From Nocardia suismassiliense (GTDB lineage Bacteria; Actinomycetota; Actinomycetes; Mycobacteriales; Mycobacteriaceae): 64,000 nucleotides of DNA. Positions 8,024-15,999 of this stretch are shown in pieces (position 1 is the first letter of the stretch; every line of letters begins with the position of its first letter). The stretch covers positions 6,854,880-6,918,879 of the forward strand of contig NZ_LT985361.1 in the NCBI RefSeq assembly GCF_900269665.1, read 5' to 3'. The position numbers and the translations under genes were made by a program. Below the pieces are notes generated by a model, which had not been told where the DNA came from, made no database searches, and saw only the letters and a program-made list of their open reading frames with translations.

Positions 8024-8992
8024 ATGACAAGCCCCGCCACCACTCGTGTGCGCATCAGCGATTCGGACCTCGACGCCCAGAGCCCCGCAGCCGATCTGGT
8101 ACGCGTGTACCTGAACGGGATCGGCCGTACTGCCCTGCTCACGGCCGCCGACGAGGTCGAATTGGCCAAGCGTATCGAGGCGGGCCTCTATGCCCAGCAC
8201 CTGCTGGAGACCGGCAAACGTCTGTCGGCCACCCGCAAGCGTGATCTGGCCCTCATCGTTCGCGAAGGCCAGTCCGCACGGTCGCACCTGCTGGAAGCCA
8301 ACCTCCGCCTCGTGGTCTCCCTCGCCAAGCGCTACACCGGCCGCGGCATGCCGCTGCTGGATCTCATCCAGGAAGGCAACCTGGGTCTGATCCGCGCCAT
8401 GGAGAAGTTCGACTACGCCAAGGGCTTCAAGTTCTCCACCTACGCCACCTGGTGGATTCGGCAGGCCATCACTCGTGGCATGGCCGACCAGAGCCGCACC
8501 ATCCGGCTGCCCGTCCACCTGGTCGAACAGGTGAACAAGCTGGCCAGGATCAAGCGCGAACTGCACCAGCAGCTCGGCCGCGAGGCCACCGACGCGGAAC
8601 TGGCGAACGAGTCCGGCATTCCGGTCGAGAAGATCTCCGATCTGCTCGATCACAGCCGCGACCCAGTCAGCCTGGACATGCCGGTCGGCAACGACGAAGA
8701 GGCCCCGCTCGGCGACTTCATCGAAGACTCCGAGGCCACCTCCGCCGAGTCCGCGGTGATCGCCGGACTGCTGCACCACGATGTGCGCAGCGTGCTCGCC
8801 ACCCTCGACGAGCGCGAGCAGCAGGTCATCCGCCTGCGCTTCGGTCTCGACGACGGCCAGCCGCGCACCCTCGACCAGATCGGCAAGCTCTTCGGGCTCT
8901 CCCGCGAGCGCGTCCGCCAGATCGAGCGCGAGGTCATGTCGAAGCTGCGCAAGGGCGAGCGGGCCGACCGTCTCCGCGCCTACGCCAGCTGA
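8024..8992 (+). CDS. sigB: RNA polymerase sigma factor SigB (group 2 sigma-70)
   Basis: The 322-residue protein is a principal-like, non-essential sigma factor that redirects RNA polymerase in stress and stationary phase. Region 1.2 begins near DLVRVYLNGIGR. Region 2 is intact, with LLDLIQEGNLGLIRAMEKFD and the promoter-melting/-10 segment FSTYATWWIRQAITR. Region 3 follows (LPVHLVEQVNKL), then the region 4.2 helix-turn-helix LDQIGKLFGLSRERVRQIER that reads the -35 element. Its short N-terminus, without the long acidic region of SigA, and its place upstream of ideR support SigB rather than SigA. AGGAGG at 8012-8017 precedes the ATG by 6 bases. Expression probably depends on ECF sigma factors through the promoter at 7962. 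Confidence 0.95.
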   Translation: MTSPATTRVRISDSDLDAQSPAADLVRVYLNGIGRTALLTAADEVELAKRIEAGLYAQHLLETGKRLSATRKRDLALIVREGQSARSHLLEANLRLVVSLAKRYTGRGMPLLDLIQEGNLGLIRAMEKFDYAKGFKFSTYATWWIRQAITRGMADQSRTIRLPVHLVEQVNKLARIKRELHQQLGREATDAELANESGIPVEKISDLLDHSRDPVSLDMPVGNDEEAPLGDFIEDSEATSAESAVIAGLLHHDVRSVLATLDEREQQVIRLRFGLDDGQPRTLDQIGKLFGLSRERVRQIEREVMSKLRKGERADRLRAYAS

Positions 8993-8997
8993 CCCCC

Positions 8998-9055
8998 GTG
9001 CCGGAACACTCCGGCACCATAACGACGCCGGGCTTCCCCGAGACCGGCCCGGCGT
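8998..9055 (+). terminator. Two adjacent hairpins downstream of sigB
   Basis: GTGCCGGA/TCCGGCAC (8998-9005 and 9010-9017, 4-base loop) is followed by ACGCCGGGC/GCCCGGCGT (9025-9033 and 9047-9055). They begin a few bases after the sigB stop codon and look like rho-independent terminators without U-tracts, as is common in high-GC actinobacteria. Confidence 0.6.
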
Positions 9056-9215
9056 CCAGACCTGGTGACCCTCGCCGGTCACCTGCCAACGCCGGCCGGT
9101 GCCGCGTATCTCCGCCCCCTCCGGGATAACGCGAGCCGGTCGGCGTGAATTGTGCCGGGCCGTCCAATTCTGCGACGGCCCAACGACTCCCGGCAGCGCT
9201 CAGCTGCTGGATGCG

Positions 9216-9850
9216 TCAACCCTTCCGATAGTGCTCCGCGAGTGCGGTGAACGCCGCCTTGGGCTCCCACGGCATGTCCGGGTAGGTCTGCCCGAGTCCG
9301 GCATCCAGGACTTTGACAATGCCGTAGCTGACCAAGTCCAAGTCGTCCCTCGGGTCGCCGTCGGGACGGTGCACATGGTCGTAGAGCGCGAACAGGAATA
9401 CGAAAACGGCATCGACACCCTCGGCGTCGAAGACCTCCAGGAGCTGACGCACGTACGCCGCCTGACCCGCCTCGTCGCGCGTGTACACGCCGTTCAGGCG
9501 CCCCGGGCCCTTGGGGGTGTCGTACTTGACGATCTCCAGGCCCTGTGCGCCACAGTCGCCTGCGCCGCGGTAAGTGGCCGCACCGAACTCCGTGATCGCC
9601 AGCGGCTTTCCCTGCGCCACCAACGCACGCACGCCAGCTGCGAACTGGTCGGCGACTGCGCCCAGCAGTAAAGATCCACCGACACAATGTCGAACAGGTC
9701 CCAGTCGACGCGGTAGAGCGGGATCGATGCGTAGGTGACCTTGCCGCCGAAATGCCCACGAACGACCGAAACCGCTTTGCGGAGGACGTCGCCGCGCTCG
9801 GCGGGTCAGCCGAAGCCGCTGGGCCCCTGACGAAACGACAAGGCAGGACC
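9216..9850 (-). pseudogene. Decayed glycoside-hydrolase-like gene (frameshifted, 5'-truncated)
   Basis: Two parts of one protein are readable in different frames. The upstream part, about 9850 to 9660, gives DVLRKAVSVVRGHFGGKVTY and SIPLYRVDWDLFDIVSVDLY. The downstream part, about 9660 to 9216, gives ADQFAAGVRALVAQGKPLAI, then TEFGAATYRGA and DMPWEPKAAFTALAEHYRKG. Together they resemble the C-terminal half of a TIM-barrel glycosidase-like family of actinomycetes, with the candidate catalytic Glu in ITEFG; some databases label members 'abortive infection protein'. The first half of the gene is missing and a frameshift lies near 9660. Nothing recognisable precedes it before the next gene. It is probably non-functional. 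A sequencing error could explain the shift but not the missing 5' half. Confidence 0.7.
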
Positions 9851-9926
9851 TTATGGGCGCATCACATCTCGGCCCCGACGGGACGGCACGCACGGCTCTG
9901 CGTGCCAGGGTGCCGGGCCGGGCGGG

Positions 9927-12599
9927 TCAGCCGAGGCGGCGGGGGCCGGTGTCGAAACGGCTTGGTTCGGGGCCGATTCGGCCGCGGGCGTAGAGGATTT
10001 CGGCGGAGTTGGTGGAGGCGAGGACGGGGTCGAAGGAGAGTTCGCGCATGTGCGGGAGGTCGTCGAAGAGGGCTGAGATGCGTTGGGCGAGTTGGGCTAG
10101 GGCGGCCTTGTCTACGCGGGGGCTGGCGGGGGTGCCGGAGAGCAGGGGTGCTGCGCGGGGGGCGTCGATGAGGGCGGTTGCCTCGTCGGCGGTGAGGGGT
10201 AGGGCTCGGTAGGCGCGGTCGCCGAGCAGTTCGATGATCAGGCCGGAGAGGCCGAACTCGATGACCGAGCCGAAGGACGGGTCGTCCTGGACGCGCAGGA
10301 CGCAGCCGACGCCCTTGGTGGCCATCTTCTGGATGTGCAGCACCGGGTCGCCGCACAGTTCGACCAGGTCCGCGTACGCCTGCCGCACCGCGTCCGGGCG
10401 CCACAGGTCCAGCCGGACACCGGTGAGATCCGGTCGGCGGCGCCACAATTCGCCGGTCGCCTTAGCCGCGACCGGGTAGCCGAGTTCTTCGGCCGCGGCG
10501 ACCGCCTCGTCGGCGCTGCGCACCTCGCGGAACTCCACCACCGAAATGCCGTAGCAGCCGAGCAGTTCGACGGTTTCCAGGTCGGTGAGCCGGCGGCCGC
10601 CGGATTCGGCCATCCACTGCGCGACCAGCGTGCGCGCCCGTTCGGTGTCGATGCCGTCCGGTCGCATCACCTGCGACACCGGTCGGGTTCGCCACTCCGC
10701 GTAGCGACGGACCCGAGCCAACGCCCGTGCGGCGCGCTCCGGGTCGGGATACGAGGGAATCGATCCGCGGACGGCCGTCGCGCCCGCACCGCGGACCGCC
10801 AACAGATGCGGAATGCCCTGTTCGGCAATGAATGTGGTGAGAATCGGCTTGCCCGAGTCGGGGACCGCCGCCGCGGCCTCGCGGATGGCATCGGCGAAAC
10901 CGGCCATCGGCAGCGGGACCGGTGGCGCGAAAACCACTAGCACCGAGTCGATGTCCGTCGATTGCAGTGCCGCCACCGTCGCGTCGAGGTAGGCACCGGG
11001 GGTCGCTTGGGGTCCCAGGTTCACCGGGTCGCCGACCGTCAGTCCCTCGCTCTGCGCGGCATCGACGGCCAGCCAGTTCAACGCCGCACTGTTGCCGACC
11101 ACCGCCAACCGCGAACCGCCAGGCAGTGGCTGATAGCCGAGCAGCGCGGCACAGTCGAACAGCTCCGAGATGGAGTCGACCTGCACGATTCCCGCCTGCG
11201 CGAACAGGTCTCGCACGATCGAACGGTCCATGTCACCCGCCGGCTGGGCGGCGTGACGGCCGCTGCTCACCGCGACGATCGGCTTGGTCCTGGCCACCCG
11301 GCGCGCGATCCGGGAGAACTTGCGCGGGTTACCGAAACTCTCCAGGTAGAGCAGGACCACATCGGTGTCCGGGTCGGTATCCCAGTATTGGAGCAGGTCG
11401 TTGCCGGACACGTCGGCGCGGTCACCGGCCGACACGAACGTCGACAGCCCCAGATTCCTGGCCGCGGCCTCACCGAGGATGGCCGCCCCCAACGGCCCGG
11501 ACTGACAGAAGAACCCGATCCGCCCACGGCTGGGCAGCACCGATGCCAGCGTCGCATTGAGCGCCACGTCAGGATCGGTGTTCACGATGCCCAGCGCACT
11601 CGGCCCGACTACCCGCATCCCGTGTCCCCGTGCGGCGGCGACCAATTCCTGCTCGGCCGTCCCGCCGGCCACACCGGTCGTGTTGAAGCCGGCGGTGAGC
11701 ACGACAAGTCCCTTGACGCCCTTGGCCATACAGTCGTCCAGCACGGAGCCGATCGCCTCCGGCGGCACCGCAACCACCGCGAGATCGACCTCGTCGGGGA
11801 TCTCCCGCACCGTCGCGTAGGCACGGACGCCGCGCACCGCGCGGCGATTCGGATTCACCGGGAACACCGGACCTTGGAACACACCGGACAGCAGGTTGTT
11901 CAGCACCGCGCCGCCCACCCGGCCGGTGCTCGGTGTCGCCCCGATCACCGCCACCGATCGCGGGGTGAGCAGATTGCCCACGCTGCGCGCCTCGGAGGCC
12001 CGCTCGCGCGAATCCCGCACGGAGAGCAAGGCTTCGGTGGGGTCGATAGCGAACTCCAGGTGCAGCACCGACCCGTCCCTGCTGCGCTCCACCTGATAAC
12101 CCGCGTCCCGGAAGACCGTCACCATGGTGGTGTTCTCCGCGAGCACCTCGGCGACGAAGGTCTCGATCTTGTTCTCGGCGGCGGCACCGGCCAAGTGCTC
12201 CAACAGGATCGAGCCGAGCCCGCGGCCCTGATGCGCGTCGGCCACCACGAACGCGACCTCCGCGGACCGCCGCCCGTCCCGGTCCAGCAGTTCATACCGG
12301 CCCACCGCGACGATCGCGGTGCCGAGTACCAGCACCAGGCCGACTCGGTCGTGATAGTCGACATGGGTGGTCCGGTACAGATCCTTCGGCGAGATCCGCG
12401 GGTACGGCCCGAAATAACGCAGATACCTGGTGCGATCGGACAGCGCGGCGTGGAACTCCTGCATCGCGTCCGCGTCGTCCGGCGTGATCGGCCGCAGTCG
12501 GACCACGCCGCCGTCGGAGGCGAGCACGTCGGCGAACCAGTGCTGCGGCGGCGGAGGCGGGACCGCCGGTGTGTCCGGAGTGTCTACGGGGTCAGTCAC
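9927..12599 (-). CDS. GNAT/NDP-forming acyl-CoA synthetase fusion (Pat-type protein lysine acyltransferase)
   Basis: The 890-residue protein begins with a GNAT acetyltransferase domain (about 28-190; acetyl-CoA loop DAHQGRGLGSILL). An acyl-CoA synthetase region follows: CoA-binding Rossmann domain (SVAVIGATPSTGRVGGAVL), succinyl-CoA-ligase-like domain, and a C-terminal ATP-grasp domain. This build with GNAT first matches Streptomyces-type Pat enzymes, which acetylate lysines such as that of acetyl-CoA synthetase. In catalytic NDP-forming synthetases a phospho-histidine lies in a SHTGA-like loop after SGR. Here the loop is shortened to SSGRHAAQPAGDMDRS and that motif is absent, so the synthetase part is probably a sensor. 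GTG at 12599 follows GGAGG and overlaps the deacetylase gene by 8 bases, so the two are translationally coupled writer and eraser. Confidence 0.85.
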   Translation of the reverse strand: MTDPVDTPDTPAVPPPPPQHWFADVLASDGGVVRLRPITPDDADAMQEFHAALSDRTRYLRYFGPYPRISPKDLYRTTHVDYHDRVGLVLVLGTAIVAVGRYELLDRDGRRSAEVAFVVADAHQGRGLGSILLEHLAGAAAENKIETFVAEVLAENTTMVTVFRDAGYQVERSRDGSVLHLEFAIDPTEALLSVRDSRERASEARSVGNLLTPRSVAVIGATPSTGRVGGAVLNNLLSGVFQGPVFPVNPNRRAVRGVRAYATVREIPDEVDLAVVAVPPEAIGSVLDDCMAKGVKGLVVLTAGFNTTGVAGGTAEQELVAAARGHGMRVVGPSALGIVNTDPDVALNATLASVLPSRGRIGFFCQSGPLGAAILGEAAARNLGLSTFVSAGDRADVSGNDLLQYWDTDPDTDVVLLYLESFGNPRKFSRIARRVARTKPIVAVSSGRHAAQPAGDMDRSIVRDLFAQAGIVQVDSISELFDCAALLGYQPLPGGSRLAVVGNSAALNWLAVDAAQSEGLTVGDPVNLGPQATPGAYLDATVAALQSTDIDSVLVVFAPPVPLPMAGFADAIREAAAAVPDSGKPILTTFIAEQGIPHLLAVRGAGATAVRGSIPSYPDPERAARALARVRRYAEWRTRPVSQVMRPDGIDTERARTLVAQWMAESGGRRLTDLETVELLGCYGISVVEFREVRSADEAVAAAEELGYPVAAKATGELWRRRPDLTGVRLDLWRPDAVRQAYADLVELCGDPVLHIQKMATKGVGCVLRVQDDPSFGSVIEFGLSGLIIELLGDRAYRALPLTADEATALIDAPRAAPLLSGTPASPRVDKAALAQLAQRISALFDDLPHMRELSFDPVLASTNSAEILYARGRIGPEPSRFDTGPRRLG

Positions 12600-13860
12600 G
12601 AGGGTCCTCCGGGTCCAGGCCGAGCAGCCCGAAAGTCGCTCGGCGGGTGGCCAGCACGGCCGTGTCGATGGCGCGTTGGGCGCGGTCGAAGCGCGCGTCC
12701 CCAGTCTCCCCCGTGCCGCCAGGGCCATCCCACGGGCGGTAGGCGATGTCGCCGCCGTCACCCATGGTGCTCGGCGGATCGACCTTCGGCGCCGCCGCGC
12801 GAACCTGGTCGATCCACTGCTGGGGGATCTCGGTCTCCGGTGCGATGGTGCGGTCGAGCGCGGTGGCCAGCAGGTGCGTCCAGGCCCGCGGCACCACCCG
12901 GATCAGCCCGTAACCGCCGCCTCCGACAGCGAGCCAGCGACCCTCGGCGTATCGGTCGGCCAGGTCGCGCATGGCGCGGAAGGCGGCGCGCTGGCCGTCC
13001 ACCGTGAGTTCCAGATCAGCCAGGGGGTCCTCCCGATGGGTGTCCACCCCGCATTGGCTGACCACGATTTGCGGCCGGAACGCCGCGACCGCACCGGGCA
13101 CGACCGCGTGAAAACCGCGCAACCACTGGGCGTCTCGGGTGCCGGGCAGCAGCGGCAGATTGATCGCGCTGCCCTCGGCGGCGCCCGCACCCGTCTCCTC
13201 GGGCCAGCCGGTGTTCGGCCAGAGGGTCGCCGGGTGCTGGTGCAGCGACACCGTGAGCACCCGTGGGTCGGCGTAGAACGCGCGCTGCACTCCGTCACCG
13301 TGGTGCACGTCGACATCGAGGTAGACGATGCGATCGAAGCCGTGATCCAGCAGCCAGGAGATGGCCACCGCCGCATCGTTGTACACGCAGAACCCGGACG
13401 CCGAGTCCGCCATCGCGTGGTGCATGCCGCCGCCGATACTCACCGCACGCTTGGTCCGGCCCTCGGCGATCTCCTTGGCCGCGGCCAGCGTGCCGCCGAC
13501 GATCACCGAGGCCGCCTGATGCATGCCGGGGAACACCGGGTTGTCCGGCGACCCCAGACCGAACGGCGGGGCCTGCGGCGAACCGGCGGGCGCCGTGACG
13601 TGCTCGACTGCGTCGATGTACGCGGCTGTGTGGATGCGCAACAGGTCGGCTCGATCGGCCGCGGCGGGTGCCAATAGCTCGACACCGTCGAGTAATCCGA
13701 GACTTTCGGCGAGCGCCATGGTGAACTTCAGGCGCGCAGGTTTCATCGGATGCTGCGGAGTCCAGGTGTAGTCGAGAAACCGGTCGGTCCACACGACAGT
13801 TCCTGGGCTGCGCTGTTCGCCGGGTGGCGCCGGACGTTCGCCGCGCGGTGCAGTGGCCAT
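12592..13860 (-). CDS. acuC: AcuC-type class I histone-deacetylase-like lysine deacetylase
   Basis: The 422-residue protein is a zinc-dependent deacetylase of the arginase/HDAC fold. The active-site dyad is seen in GGGMHHAMAD, zinc ligands in YLDVDVHHGDGVQ and a downstream Asp (HREDPLADLELT), and the transition-state tyrosine in GGGGYG. In Bacillus, AcuC removes acetyl groups placed by AcuA on acetyl-CoA synthetase. Here the gene is directly upstream of, and overlapping, a Pat-type acetyltransferase, so the two likely form one operon controlling protein acetylation. The ATG at 13860 (MATAPRG) is chosen because the frame upstream is antisense to ideR-galE. No strong ribosome-binding site is seen. 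The 198-base divergent region to ideR must hold both promoters. Confidence 0.9.
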   Translation of the reverse strand: MATAPRGERPAPPGEQRSPGTVVWTDRFLDYTWTPQHPMKPARLKFTMALAESLGLLDGVELLAPAAADRADLLRIHTAAYIDAVEHVTAPAGSPQAPPFGLGSPDNPVFPGMHQAASVIVGGTLAAAKEIAEGRTKRAVSIGGGMHHAMADSASGFCVYNDAAVAISWLLDHGFDRIVYLDVDVHHGDGVQRAFYADPRVLTVSLHQHPATLWPNTGWPEETGAGAAEGSAINLPLLPGTRDAQWLRGFHAVVPGAVAAFRPQIVVSQCGVDTHREDPLADLELTVDGQRAAFRAMRDLADRYAEGRWLAVGGGGYGLIRVVPRAWTHLLATALDRTIAPETEIPQQWIDQVRAAAPKVDPPSTMGDGGDIAYRPWDGPGGTGETGDARFDRAQRAIDTAVLATRRATFGLLGLDPEDPRD

Positions 13861-14058
13861 GCTCGCAACGCTACGCGGGAAGGTACGGACCCTGTCGAAC
13901 GTTGGTATGCAGTAGAAATACAGATAAGTGCGATCGCGGCGGCTAGCCGTGCGCCGAACGGAATCCCGCATTGCCACCGACCATGCGGCGCGACGCCGTC
14001 CGGCGCAGGGCCGTGTCGGTGTGCGTAGGTAGAATTCGTGCCGACGAAGGGGTAACTG

Positions 14059-14745
14059 GTGAAAGATCTGGTCGACACCACGGAGATGTATCTCCGTACC
14101 ATCTACGACCTCGAGGAGGAGGGCGTGGTGCCCCTGCGTGCTCGCATCGCCGAGCGCCTCGAACAGAGTGGACCGACGGTGAGCCAAACTGTCGCTCGCA
14201 TGGAGCGCGACGGTTTGCTGCTGGTCGCCGGAGACCGTCACCTCGAGCTGACCGAGAAGGGCCGCAGCATGGCGGTCGCCGTGATGCGCAAGCACCGGCT
14301 CGCCGAACGACTGCTCGTCGACATCATCGGCCTGGACTGGCAGAACGTGCACGCCGAGGCCTGCCGCTGGGAACACGTGATGAGCGAGGACGTCGAACGG
14401 CGTCTGGTCGAGGTGCTCAACCACCCGACCACCTCCCCCTACGGCAACCCGATTCCCGGCCTGGACGAGCTGGGCATCGCGCCGCCGGTCTCCGCCGAGG
14501 AAACCCTGGTTCGGCTCTCCGATCTGCCGCAGGGCCAGGTGCACGCCGTCGTCGTGCGCAGGCTGGCCGAGCACATCCAGACCGACCCCGAGGTCATCGG
14601 TCAGCTGCGTGAGGCGGGCGTGGTGCCCGACGCGCGCGTGACCGTCGAGAACAAGCCGGGCTCGGTGGTCATCACCGTGCCGGGCCACGACGGGTTCGAG
14701 CTGTCCGACGAGATGGCGCACGCCGTCCAGGTCAAGCTGGTCTGA
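14059..14745 (+). CDS. ideR: Iron-dependent repressor IdeR (DtxR family)
   Basis: The 228-residue metal-activated repressor controls siderophore, iron-storage and related genes by binding DNA with Fe(II). The N-terminal winged helix (AERLEQSGPTVSQTVARMER) is followed by the dimerisation domain and a C-terminal SH3-like domain. All metal ligands of mycobacterial IdeR are at the same positions: Met10, Cys102, Glu105 and His106 at one site, His79, Glu83 and His98 at the other. The GTG start at 14059 puts Met10 in register, which supports it. The stop is followed after three bases by the galE GTG, so they form one transcription unit, as seen for dtxR-galE in corynebacteria. Confidence 0.96.
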   Translation: MKDLVDTTEMYLRTIYDLEEEGVVPLRARIAERLEQSGPTVSQTVARMERDGLLLVAGDRHLELTEKGRSMAVAVMRKHRLAERLLVDIIGLDWQNVHAEACRWEHVMSEDVERRLVEVLNHPTTSPYGNPIPGLDELGIAPPVSAEETLVRLSDLPQGQVHAVVVRRLAEHIQTDPEVIGQLREAGVVPDARVTVENKPGSVVITVPGHDGFELSDEMAHAVQVKLV

Positions 14746-14748
14746 CGC

Positions 14749-15729
14749 GTGAAACTTCTGGTCACCGGCGGCGCCGGGTACGTCGGCGGAGGCTGCGCGC
14801 AGGTGCTGCTCGAAGCAGGTCATGAGGTCGTCGTGGTGGACGACCTGTCCACCGGCAACGCCGAGGGCGTCCCGTCCGCCGCCCGCTTCATCGTAGGCGA
14901 TATCGCGCAGGCCGCGACCGCCCTGCTCGGCGCCGAAACGTTCGACGGCGTCCTGCATTTCGCGGCGCAGTCGCTGGTCGGCGAGTCGGTGCAGCAGCCG
15001 GAGAAATACTGGCACGGCAATGTGGTGAAGACCTTCGAACTGTTGGAGGCGATGCGCAAGGCGGGCACGCCACGACTGGTGTTCTCCTCCACCGCCGCCG
15101 TCTACGGCGAACCGGAACAGGTGCCGATCACGGAAGACGCGCCGACCCGGCCCACCAACCCGTACGGTGCGTCGAAGCTCGCCATCGATCACGCCATCAC
15201 CTCCTACTCGATCGCGCACGGGCTGGCGGCGACCAGCCTGCGCTACTTCAATGTCGCCGGCGCCTACGGTGGCCTCGGCGAAAACCGCGTGGTGGAAACA
15301 CATCTCATTCCGCTGGTGCTGCAGGTCGCGCTCGGGCACCGCAAGGCGATCTCGGTCTTCGGCACCGACTGGCCGACTCCCGACGGCACCGCCGTGCGCG
15401 ACTACATCCACATCCGCGACCTCGCCGAGGCTCATCTGCTGGCCCTGGCCACCTCCGAGCCGGGCACGCACCGCATCTACAACCTCGGTAGCGGCACCGG
15501 ATTCTCGGTCCGCGAAGTGATTTCGGCGTGCGAACGGGTCACGGGCCTGCCCATCACCGCCCAGGACGCCCCCCGCCGTCCCGGCGACCCGGCGACCCTC
15601 ATCGCCTCCAGCGAGCGGGCCATCGCCGACCTCGGCTGGCACCCGGAGCACAACGACCTCGACGAGATCGTCTCCGACGCCTGGGATTTCCTCCAGTCCC
15701 TGGGCGATCGCGCACACAGCGCTCGCTGA
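14749..15729 (+). CDS. galE: UDP-glucose 4-epimerase
   Basis: The 326-residue enzyme belongs to the extended SDR family and interconverts UDP-glucose and UDP-galactose with bound NAD. UDP-galactose is needed for arabinogalactan in mycolata walls. The NAD-binding motif GGAGYVGGG is at residues 7-15. The catalytic YGASK follows PTRPTNP near residue 140, and the downstream substrate-binding segment RYFNVAGAYG is present. The GTG at 14749 lies 3 bases after the ideR stop codon, so translation is probably coupled. Length and motif order are normal. The operon ends at a strong hairpin at 15749-15791. Confidence 0.93.
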   Translation: MKLLVTGGAGYVGGGCAQVLLEAGHEVVVVDDLSTGNAEGVPSAARFIVGDIAQAATALLGAETFDGVLHFAAQSLVGESVQQPEKYWHGNVVKTFELLEAMRKAGTPRLVFSSTAAVYGEPEQVPITEDAPTRPTNPYGASKLAIDHAITSYSIAHGLAATSLRYFNVAGAYGGLGENRVVETHLIPLVLQVALGHRKAISVFGTDWPTPDGTAVRDYIHIRDLAEAHLLALATSEPGTHRIYNLGSGTGFSVREVISACERVTGLPITAQDAPRRPGDPATLIASSERAIADLGWHPEHNDLDEIVSDAWDFLQSLGDRAHSAR

Positions 15730-15748
15730 GCACCCGCGTCCCGCATCG

Positions 15749-15791
15749 ACCGGGGCAGCACGGCCGTCCACCTCCGCCGAGCTGCCCCGGT
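15749..15791 (+). terminator. Terminator hairpin after galE
   Basis: ACCGGGGCAGC at 15749-15759 pairs exactly with GCTGCCCCGGT at 15781-15791 (11 bp, 21-base loop), 20 bases after the galE stop codon. The rest of the interval to 15999 shows no recognisable gene. Confidence 0.65.
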
Positions 15792-15999
15792 CATCTGCCT
15801 CGTACCCGCGGGACCCAGCGAATTGACGGTCGCCGAGCACTGGTCCGCGCCCGGAGGTTCATCCACGCCGCTGTTCACGGTGTGCCCTTCGCGGACACCA
15901 CCGCGTATAAGCCCGCGACGGTGCCGGCCCGGTAGCCAGTGGCGCACGGCTCGGTGACCGATGCAGACCGACAGCACAACCGCGTGTCGGACTGGGGCT

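Noticed and set aside
10962..13007. 681-codon plus-strand frame opposite the acetyltransferase and deacetylase genes
   Set aside because: It is an antisense shadow in high-GC DNA; the minus strand has clear domains and motifs.
13861..15840. Extension of the deacetylase frame upstream through ideR-galE
   Set aside because: It is antisense to both genes and has no family similarity; the true start is at 13860.
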